A stretch of 30,365 nt of DNA from Saccoglossus kowalevskii. Taxonomy: Eukaryota; Hemichordata; Enteropneusta; Harrimaniidae. The translations under genes and the position numbers were made by a program. Each line of letters starts with the position of its first letter. Positions within the stretch are counted from its first letter, which is position 1. Of this stretch, positions 22,184 to 30,365 are shown piece by piece. Below the pieces are notes generated by a model that saw only the letters and a list, made by a program, of their open reading frames with translations, did no database searches and was not told the origin of the DNA. The DNA lies in assembly GCF_000003605.2 (NCBI RefSeq), contig NW_003143222.1:1-30365 (forward strand), written 5' to 3'.

Positions 22184-24761
22184 ATGTGCTACTATTTTTG
22201 TACCATCCCTATAGTGAAGTATGACAGTTCCTGGCAACTAAATTATATTTGCCACTATTTTGGTACCATCCCTATAGTGAAGTATAGCAGTTCCCGCCAA
22301 CAAAATTATACGTGCTACTATTTTGGTACCACCCCTATAGTGAAGTATAACAGGTCCCGACAACAAAATTATATGTGCTACTATTTTGGTACCACCCCTA
22401 CAGTGAAGTATGGCAGTTGCCGACAACAAAATTATATGTGCTACTATTTTGGTACCATCCCTATAGTGAAGTATGGCAGTTCCCGACAAAAAAATTATAT
22501 GTGCTACTATTTTGGTACCATCCATATAGTGAAGTATGGCAGTTCCTGGCAACAAAATTATATGTGCTACTATTTTGGTACCATCCCTATAGTGAAGTAT
22601 ATCAGTCCCCGACAACAAAATGATATGTGCCACTATTTTGGTACCATCCCTATAGTGAAGTATAACAGGTCCCGACAACAAAATTATATGTGCTACTATT
22701 TTAGGACCACCCCTATAGTGAAGTATAACAGTCTCCGACAAGAAAACTATATGTGCTACTATTTTAGTAGCACCCCTATAGTGAAGTATGGGAGTTCCCG
22801 ACAACTAAATTATATGCGCTACTATTTTGGTACCATCCCTATAGTGAAGTATAGCAGTTCCCGCCAACAAAATTATATGTACTACTATTTTGGTACCATC
22901 CCTATAGTGAATTAAAGCAGTTCCCGCCAACAAAATTATATGTGCTACTATTTTGGTACCATCACTATAGTGAAGTATAACAGTCCCGACAACTAAATTA
23001 TATGTGCTACTATTTTGGTACCATCACTATAGTGAAGTATAACTGTCCCTGACAACAAAATTATATGTGCTACTATTTTGGTACCACCCCTATAGTGAAG
23101 TATAACAGGTCCCGAGAACTAAATTATATGTGCTACTATTTTGGTACCACCCCTACAGTGAAGTATGGCAGTTCCCGACAAAAAAATTATATGTGCTACT
23201 ATTTTGGTACCATCACTATAGTGAAGTATAACTGTCCCGACAACTAAATTATATGTGCTACTATTTTGGTACCATCCCTATAGTGAAGTATGGCAGTTCC
23301 TGGCAACTAAATTATATTTGCCACTATTTTTGTACCATCCCTATAGTGAAGTATAGCAGTTCCCGCCAACAAAATTATATGTGCTACTATTTTGGTACCA
23401 CCCCTATAGTGAAGTATAACAGGTCCCGACAACAAAATTATATGTGCTACTATTTTGGTACCATCCCTATCGTGAAGTATGGCAGTTCCTGACAACTAAA
23501 TTATATGTGCTACTATTTTGGTACCCCCCCCCCTACGGTGAAGTATGGCAGTTCCCGACAACAAAATTATATGTGCTACTATTTTGGTACCATCCCTATA
23601 GTGAAGTATGGCAGTTCCCGACAAAAAAATTATATGTGCTACTATTTTGGCACCATCCCTATAGTGAAGTATAGCAGTTCCCGCCAACAAAATTATATGT
23701 GCTACTATTTTGGTACCATCACTATAGTGAAGTATAACAGTCCCGACAACTAAATTATATGTGCTAATATTTTGGTACCATCACTATAGTGAAGTATAAC
23801 AGTCCCTGACAACAAAATTATATGTGCTACTATTTTGGTACCACCCCTATAGTGAAGTATAACAGGTCCCGACAACTAAATTATATGTGCTACTATTTTG
23901 GTACCACCCCTACAGTGAAGTATGGCAGTTCCCGACAACAAAATTATATGTGCTACTATTTTGGTACCATCCCTATAGTGAAGTATATCAGTCCCCGACA
24001 ACAAAATGATATGTGCCACTATTTTGGTACCATCCCTATAGTGAAGTATAACAGTCCCGACAACTAAATTATATGTGCTACTATTTTGGTACCATCACTA
24101 TAGTGAAGTATAACAGTCCCTGACAACAAAATTATATGTGCTACTATTTTGGTACCATCCCTATAGTGAAGTATGGCAGTTCCCGACAAAAAAATTATAT
24201 GTGCTACTATTTTGGTACCATCCATATAGTGAAGTATGCCAGTTCCTGGCAACAAAATTATATGTGCTACTATTTTGGTACCATCCCTATAGTGAAGTAT
24301 ATCAGTCCCCGACAACAAAATGATATGTGCCACTATTTTGGTACCATCCCTATAGTGAAGTATAACAGGTCCCGACATCAAAATTATATGTGCTACTATT
24401 TTAGGACCACCCCTATAGTGAAGTATAACAGTCTCCGACAAGAAAACTATATGTGCTACTATTTTAGTAGCACCCGTATAGTGAAGAATGGGAGTTCCCG
24501 ACAACTAAATTATATGCGCTACTATTTTGGTACCATCCCTATAGTGAAGTATGGCAGTTCCGAACAACTAAGTTATATTTGCTACTATTTTGGTACCATC
24601 CCTATAGTGAAGTATGGCAGTTCCCGACAACAACATTATATTTGCCACTATTTTGTTACCATCCCTATAGTGAAGTAAAACAGTACCCGCTAACAAAATT
24701 ATATGTGCTACTATTTTTGTACCATTCCTATAATAAAGTATAGCAGTTCCTGCCAACTAAA
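22184..24761 (+). repeat. Array segment I-3: repeated marker blocks 1.7 kb apart
   Basis: The interval about 22,450-22,810 recurs at about 24,150-24,510 (offset 1,700), with shared TCCATATAGTG, ATCAGTCCCC, TTTAGGACC, CAAGAAAACT and TTTAGTAGCACC. The second copy has private changes (CCCGACATCAAAATT, CACCCGTATAG, GAAGAATGGG). A 10-base C run lies at 23,524-23,533. Confidence 0.86.
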
Positions 24762-25541
24762 TTATATGTGCTACTATTTTGGTACCATCACTATAGTGAA
24801 GTATAACAGTCCCGACAACTAAATTATATGTGCTCCTATTTTGGTACCATCACTATAGTGAAGTATAACAGTCCCGACAACTAAATTATATGTGCTACTA
24901 TTTTGGTACCATCACTATAGTGAAGTATAACAGTCCCTGACAACAAAATTATATGTGCTACTATTTTGGTACCACCCCTATAGTGAAGTATAACAGGTCC
25001 CGACAACAAAATTATATGTGCTACTATTTTGGTACCATCACTATAGTGAAGTATAACAGTCCCGACAACTAAATTATATGTGCTCCTGTTTTGGTACCAT
25101 CACTATAGTGAAGTATAACAGTCCCGACAACTAAATTATATGTGCTACTATTTTGGTACCATCACTATAGTGAAGTCTAACAGTCCCTGACAGCAACATT
25201 ATATGTGCTACTATTTTGGTACCATCACTAAAGTGAAGTATAACAGGTCCCGACAACAAAATTATATGTGCTACTGTTTTGGTACCATCACTATAGTGAA
25301 GTATAACAGTCCCGACAACTAAATTATAAGTGCTCCTATTTTGGTACCATCACTATAGTGAAGTATAACAGTCCCGACAACTAAATTATATGTGCTACTA
25401 TTTTGGTACCATCACTATAGTGAAGTATAACAGTCCCTGACAACAAAATTATATGTGCTACTATTTTGGTACCACCCCTATAGTGAAGTATAACAGGTCC
25501 CGACAACTAAATTATATGTGCTCCTATTTTGGTACCATCAC
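24762..25541 (+). repeat. 780-bp near-identical distal copy (partner 15,885-16,664), fourth 62-bp island
   Basis: See the partner at 15,885. Here the island is entered from a CTGCCAACTAAATT unit on the left. On the right it continues into a TCACTATAGTG...TCCATGAC unit, whereas the partner continues into CCCAATAGTG, so both ends are sharp breakpoints. Confidence 0.95.
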
Positions 25542-27229
25542 TATAGTGAAGTATAACAGTCCATGACAACAAAATTATATGTGCTACTATTTTGGTACCA
25601 TCCCTATAGTGAAGTATGGCAGTTCCTGACAACTAAACTATATGTGCTACTATTTTGGTACCATCCCTATAGTGAAATGTGGCAGTTCCTAGCAACAAAA
25701 TTATATGTGCTACTATTTTGGTACCACCCCTATAGTGAAGTATAACAGTCCCCGACAACAAAATGATATGTGCCACTATTTTGGTACCATCCCTATAGTG
25801 AAGTATAACAGGTCCCGACAACAAAATTATATGTGCTACTATTTTAGTACCACCCCTATAGTGAAGTATGGGAGTTCCCGACAACTAAATTATATGCGCT
25901 ACTATTTTGGTACCATCCCTATAGTGAAGTATGGCAGTTCTGAACAACTAAGTAAATTTGCTACTATTTTGGTACCATCCCTATAGTGAAGTATGGCAGT
26001 TCCTGGCAACTGAATTATATGTGCTACTATTTTGGTACCATCCCTATAGTGAAGTATAACAGTTCCCGACAACAAAATTATATGAGCTACTATTTTGGTA
26101 CCATCCCAATAGTGAAGTATAGCAGTTCCCGCCAACAAAATTATATGTGCTACTATTTTAGTACCATCCCAATAGTGAAGTATAACAGGTCCCGACAACT
26201 AAATTATATGTGCTACTATTTTTGTACCATCCCTATAGTGAAGTATGGCTCTTCCGAACAACTAAGTTATATTTGCTACCATTTTGGTACCATCCCTGTA
26301 GTGAAGTATGGCAGTTCCTGGCAACTGAATTATATGTGCTACTATTTTGGTACCATCACCATAGTGAAGTATAACAGGTCCCGACAACAAAATTATATGT
26401 GCTACTATTTTGGTACCATCCCAATAGTGAAGTATAGCAGTTCCCGCCAACAAAATTGTATTTGCCACTATTTTGGTACCATCCCTATAGTGAAGTATAA
26501 CAGTCCCCGACAACACAATTATATGTGCTACTATTTTGGTACCATTCCTATAGTGAAGTAAAGCAGTTCCAGACAACACAATTATATGCGCCACTATTTT
26601 GGTACCATCCCTATAGTGAAGTATGGCAGTTCTGAACAACTAAGGTATATGTGCTACTATTTTGGTACCATCCCTATAGTGAAGTATAACAGTTCCCGAC
26701 AACTAAATTATATGTGCTACTATTTTGGTACCATCCCTATTGTGAAGTATAACAGGTCCCGACAACAAAATTATATGTGCTACTATTTTGGTACCATCCC
26801 TATAGTGAAGTTATGGCAGTTCCTGACAACTAAATTATATGTGCTACTATTTTGGTACCATCACTATAGTGAAGTAAAGCAGTTCCCGACAACAAAATTA
26901 TATGTGCTACTATTTTGGTACCATCACTATAGTGAAGTATAACAGTCCCTGACAACAAAATTATATGTGCTACTATTTTGGTACCACCCCTATAGTGAAG
27001 TATAACAGGTCCCGACAACTAAATTATATGTGCTACTATTTGGTACCACCCCTACAGTGAAGTATGGCAGTTCCCGACACAAAATTATATGTGCTTCTAT
27101 TTTGGTACCATCACTATAGTGAAGTATGGCAGTTACCGACAACTAAATTATATGTGCTACTATTTTGGTACCACCCCTGCAGTGAAAGTATGGCAGTTCC
27201 CGACAACAAAATTATATGTGCTACTATTT
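25542..27229 (+). repeat. Array segment K-1: 63-bp monomers
   Basis: Holds the 1.0-kb copy (25,906-26,921) and a stretch of irregular units at 27,036-27,190 (TACTATTTGGTACC missing bases, CCGACACAAAATT, GTGAAAGTATGG). Confidence 0.83.
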
Positions 27230-27720
27230 TGGTACCATCCATATAGTGAAGTATGGCAGTTCCTGGCAACAAAATTATATGTGCTACTATTTTGGTACCA
27301 TCCCTATAGTGAAGTATATCAGTCCCCGACAACAAAATGATATGTGCCACTATTTTGGTACCATCCCTATAGTGAAGTATAACAGGTCCCGACAACAAAA
27401 TTATATGTGCTACTATTTTAGGACCACCCCTATAGTGAAGTATAACAGTCTCCGACAAGAAAACTATATGTGCTACTATTTTAGTAGCACCCCTATAGTG
27501 AAGTATGGGAGTTCCCGACAACTAAATTATATGCGCTACTATTTTGGTACCATCCCTATAGTGAAGTATGGCAGTTCCTGGCAACTGAATTATATGAGCT
27601 ACTATTTAGGTACCATCCCAATAGTGAAGTATAGCAGTTCCCGCCAACAAAATGATATGTGCTACTATTTTGGTACCATCCCAATAGTGAAGTATAACAG
27701 GTCCCGACAACTAAATTATA
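27230..27720 (+). repeat. 1,322-bp-offset duplication, copy 1 (partner ~28,552-29,042)
   Basis: About eight monomers in identical order, including TCCATATAGTG, ATCAGTCCCC, TTTAGGACC, CAAGAAAACTATATG, TTTAGTAGCACC, TATGCGC, and the rare ACTATTTAGGTACC (27,601 and 28,923). Confidence 0.92.
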
Positions 27721-28551
27721 TTTGCTACTATTTTGGTACATCACCATAGTGAAGTATAACAGGTCCCGACAACAAAATTATATGTGCTACTATTTTGGTA
27801 CCATCCCAATAGTGAAGTATAGCAGTTCCGAACAACTAAGGTATATGTGCTACTATTTTGGTACAATCCCTATAGTGAAGTATAACAGTTCCAGACAACT
27901 AAATTATAAGTGCTGCTATTTTGGTACCATCCCTATAGTGAAGTATAACAGTTCCCGACAACTAAATTATATGTGCTACTATTTTGGTATCATCCCTATT
28001 GTGAAGTATAACAGGTACCGACAACAAAATTATATGTGCTACTATTTTGGTACCATCACTATAGTGAAGTAAAGCAGTTCCCGACAACAAAATTATATGT
28101 GCTACTATTTTGGTACCATCCCTATAATGAAGTATGGCAGTTCCCAACAACTAAATTATATGTGCCACTATTTTGGTACCACCCCTATAGTGAAGTATAA
28201 CAGGTCCCGACAACAAAATTATATGTGCTACTATTTTGGTACCATCACTATAGTGAAGTATGGCAGTTACCGACAACTAAATTATATGTGCTACTATTTT
28301 GGTACCATCACTATAGTGAAGTATGGCAGTTCCCGACAACAAAATTATATGTGCTTCTATTTTGGTACCATCCCTATAGTGAAGTATGGCAGTTCCCGAC
28401 AAAAAAATTATATGTGCTACTATTTTGGTACCATCACTATAGTGAAGTATGGCAGTTCCTGGCAACAAAATTATATGTGCTACTATTTTGGTACCATCCC
28501 TATAGTGAAGTATGGCAGTTCCTGGCAACAAAATTATATGTGCTACTATTT
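27721..28551 (+). repeat. Array segment K-2: 63-bp monomers between the 1,322-bp copies
   Basis: Monomers related to the 14.9-15.3 kb interval (CTAAGGTATATG, CCCTATTGTG, CCCTATAATGAAG) followed by GGCAGTTACCGAC and GGCAGTTCCTGGCAACAAAA units. No gene is visible. Confidence 0.82.
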
Positions 28552-29042
28552 TGGTACCATCCATATAGTGAAGTATGACAGTTCCTGGCAACAAAATTAT
28601 ATGTGCTACTATTTTGGTACCATCCCTATAGTGAAGTATATCAGTCCCCGACAACAAAATGATATGTGCCACTATTTTGGTACCATCCCTATAGTGAAGT
28701 ATAACAGGTCCCGACAGCAAAATTATATGTGCTACTATTTTAGGACCACCCCTATAGTGAAGTATAACAGTCTCCGACAAGAAAACTATATGTGCTACTA
28801 TTTTAGTAGCACCCCTATAGTGAAGTATGGGAGTTCCCGACAACTAAATTATATGCGCTACTATTTTGGTACCATCCCTATAGTGAAGTATGGCAGTTCC
28901 TGGCAACTGAATTATATGAGCTACTATTTAGGTACCATCCCAATAGTGAAGTATAGCAGTTCCCGCCAACAAAATGATATGTGCTACTATTTTGGTACCA
29001 TCCCAATAGTGAAGTATAACAGTCCCGACACTAAATTATATT
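28552..29042 (+). repeat. 1,322-bp-offset duplication, copy 2 (partner ~27,230-27,720)
   Basis: Same unit order as copy 1. It ends in a decayed unit with two single-base losses (CCCGACACTAAATT and TACTATTTGGTACC near 29,026-29,056), which the first copy lacks. Confidence 0.92.
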
Positions 29043-30357
29043 TGCTACTATTTGGTACCATCACCATAGTGAAGTATGACAGTTCCTGACAATTAAATTA
29101 TATGTGCTACTATTTTGGTACCATCACTATAGTGAAGTAAAGCAGTTCCCGACAACTAAATTATATGTGCTACTATTTTGGTACCATCCCTATAGTGAAG
29201 TATGGCAGTTCCCAACAACTAAATTATATGCGCTACTATTTTGGTACCATCCCTATAGTGAAGTATGGCTGTTCCGAACAACTAAGTTATATTTGCTACC
29301 ATTTTGGTACCATCCCTATAGTGAAGTATGGCAGTTCCTGGCAACTGAATTATATGTGCTACTATTTTGGTACCATCACCATAGTGAAGTATAACAGGTC
29401 CCGACAACAAAATTATATGTGCTACTATTTTGGTACCACCCCTATAGTGAAGTATAACAGTCCCCGACAGCAAAATTATATGTGATACTATTTTGGTACC
29501 ACCCCTATAGTGAAGTATAATAGGTCCCGACAACAAAATTATATGTGCTACTATTTTGGTACCATCCCTATAGTGAAGTATAGCATTTCCCGCCAACAAA
29601 ATTATATGTGCTACTATTTTGGTACCATCCATATAGTGAAGTAAAGCAGTTCCCGCCAACAAAATTATATGTGCTACTATTTTGGTACCATCACTAAAGT
29701 GAAGTATAACAGTCCTGACAACTAAATTATATGTGCTACTATTTTGGTACCATCACTATAGTGAAGTATAACAGTCCCTGACAACAAAATTATATGTGCT
29801 ACTATTTTGGTACCACCCCTATAGTGAAGTATAACAGGTCCCGACAACTAAATTATATGTGCTACTATTTTGGTACCATCCCTATAGTGAAGTATGGCAG
29901 TTCCCGACAAAAAAATTATATGTGCTACTATTTTGGTACCAACCCTATAGTAAAGTATGGCAGTTCCTGGCAACAAAATTATATGCGCTACTATTTTGGT
30001 ACCATCCCTATAGTGAAGTATAGCAGTTCCCGCCAACAAAATTATATGTGCTACTATTTTGGTACCATCCCAATAGTGAAGTATAACAGGTCCCGACAAC
30101 TAAATTATATGTGCTACTATTTTGGTACCATCGCTACAGTGAAGTATGGCAGTTCCGAACAACTAAGTTATATTTGCTACTATTTTGGTACATCACCATA
30201 GTGAAGTATAACAGGTCCCGACAACAAAATTATATGTGCTACTATTTTGGTACCATCCCAATAGTGAAGTATAGCAGTTCCCGCCAACAAAATTATGTGT
30301 GCCACTATTTTGGTACCATCCCTATAGTGAAGTATGGCTGTTCCGAACAACTAAGTT
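29043..30357 (+). repeat. Array segment K-3: terminal 63-bp monomers
   Basis: About 21 monomers, mostly 63 bp, in good repeat register up to CCGAACAACTAAGTT. The interval about 29,240-29,430 matches 5,500-5,690-type units (GGCTGTTCCGAAC, TACCATTTTGG). Confidence 0.85.
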
Positions 30358-30365
30358 GATGAACT
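30358..30365. other. Non-repeat tail, possible array boundary
   Basis: After CTAAGTT the sequence reads GATGAACT, where units of this type read ATATTTGC; none of the eight bases match. It may be the right edge of the satellite or an assembly end. Eight bases are too few to decide. Confidence 0.4.

Larger units (their letters stand above)
1..30357 (+). repeat. Satellite DNA array, ~63-bp monomer, ~484 copies
   Basis: The entire window is a head-to-tail array. A unit runs from GTGAAGTAT to CTATA. It has a variable stretch at about positions 9-30 (forms such as GGCAGTTCCCGAC, AACAGGTCCCGAC, AGCAGTTCCCGCC, AACAGTCCCGAC) and a conserved core, TGTGCTACTATTTTGGTACC, near positions 35-54. Most monomers are 63 bp; a second class is 62 bp because one base is missing in the variable stretch (AACAGTCCCG instead of AACAGGTCCCG or GGCAGTTCCCG). 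No inverted monomer was seen. Base composition of the typical monomer is about 38% G+C. The KpnI site GGTACC lies in almost all units; exceptions carry AGTACC, GGACC, TGTACC, GGTATC, GGCACC or GGTGCC. The family is not one I recognise by name; the eukaryotic satellite assignment is inference from the architecture. Confidence 0.98.

Noticed and set aside
28097-29089. 330-codon open frame, and the similar 326-codon frame at 18,345-19,325
   Set aside because: Same artefact of 63-bp runs; they end where a 62-bp or indel-bearing unit shifts phase.
1-30357. CRISPR array
   Set aside because: There are no unique spacers between the repeats: the whole 63-bp unit repeats and varies only by a few substitutions. 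No cas genes are present.
1-30357. CENP-B box (TTCG....A..CGGG)
   Set aside because: The minus strand contains GTTGTCGGGAA, so CGGG is present, but the TTCG half and the central A do not align at the required spacing.
1-30357. Telomeric or interstitial telomere repeats
   Set aside because: No TTAGGG, TTTAGGG or TTAGG runs occur; TTTAGGACC is an isolated monomer variant.
1-30357. tRNA, rRNA or transposon insertions
   Set aside because: Repeat register is continuous throughout; no gap larger than a few bases is available to hold an insertion, and no terminal repeats or target-site duplications were seen.
1-30357. Inverted monomers or hairpin-forming array inversions
   Set aside because: Every GTGAAG...GGTACC unit I followed is in the + orientation.
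1-30357. TATA-like TTATATG in each unit as a promoter
   Set aside because: It is part of the AT-rich repeat in every monomer, and there is no associated transcript unit or start element to support it.

Overview
The whole window (30,365 bp) is one uninterrupted block of tandemly repeated satellite DNA. I see no gene, RNA gene, transposon or CRISPR array. The basic unit is about 63 bp (range 58-68), all units run head to tail in the same orientation, and about 484 units fit in the window (length divided by a mean of about 62.8). The consensus is AT-rich (about 62% A+T). Nearly every unit carries the 20-base core TGTGCTACTATTTTGGTACC, so a KpnI/Acc65I site (GGTACC) recurs about every 63 bp. This architecture (no spacers, no coding, hundreds of diverged monomers with nested higher-order repeats) is typical of eukaryotic centromeric, pericentromeric, subtelomeric or heterochromatic satellites. 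I cannot name the organism, and nothing looks bacterial, archaeal or viral.

The many long open frames are artefacts. A 63-bp unit equals exactly 21 codons, so any frame without a stop in one monomer stays open through a run of 63-bp monomers, on both strands at once. They end where a 62-bp monomer shifts the phase.

Layout: 1-740, 63-bp-type monomers; 741-4,790, a zone rich in 62-bp monomers arranged as a roughly 188-bp trimer and containing a 2.2-kb offset duplication; 4,791-8,850, mixed monomers with several 59-bp variants and a 184-bp trimer; 8,850-9,760, a second 62-bp island copied from the first; 9,780-12,640, a 1.9-kb offset duplication containing a 628-bp tandem duplication; 12,640-13,700, a patchwork of the 0.4-0.9 kb and 6.6-7.0 kb segments; 13,700-15,690, 63-bp monomers with a 252-bp tetramer; 15,690-16,660, a third 62-bp island; 16,660-24,760, mostly 63-bp monomers with many segmental copies; 24,762-25,541, a fourth 62-bp island almost identical to the third; 25,541-30,357, 63-bp monomers with a 1.3-kb offset duplication. 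The last 8 bases do not fit the repeat and may mark the array edge.

There is no gene cooperation to describe. What the window records is repeated unequal exchange and segmental amplification inside a satellite. Nested periods are visible at about 63, 126, 184, 188, 252, 628, 1,322, 1,576, 1,946 and about 2,194 bp, and nearly identical copies lie up to 9 kb apart. The identities given are hand comparisons; full dot-plot statistics were not computed.
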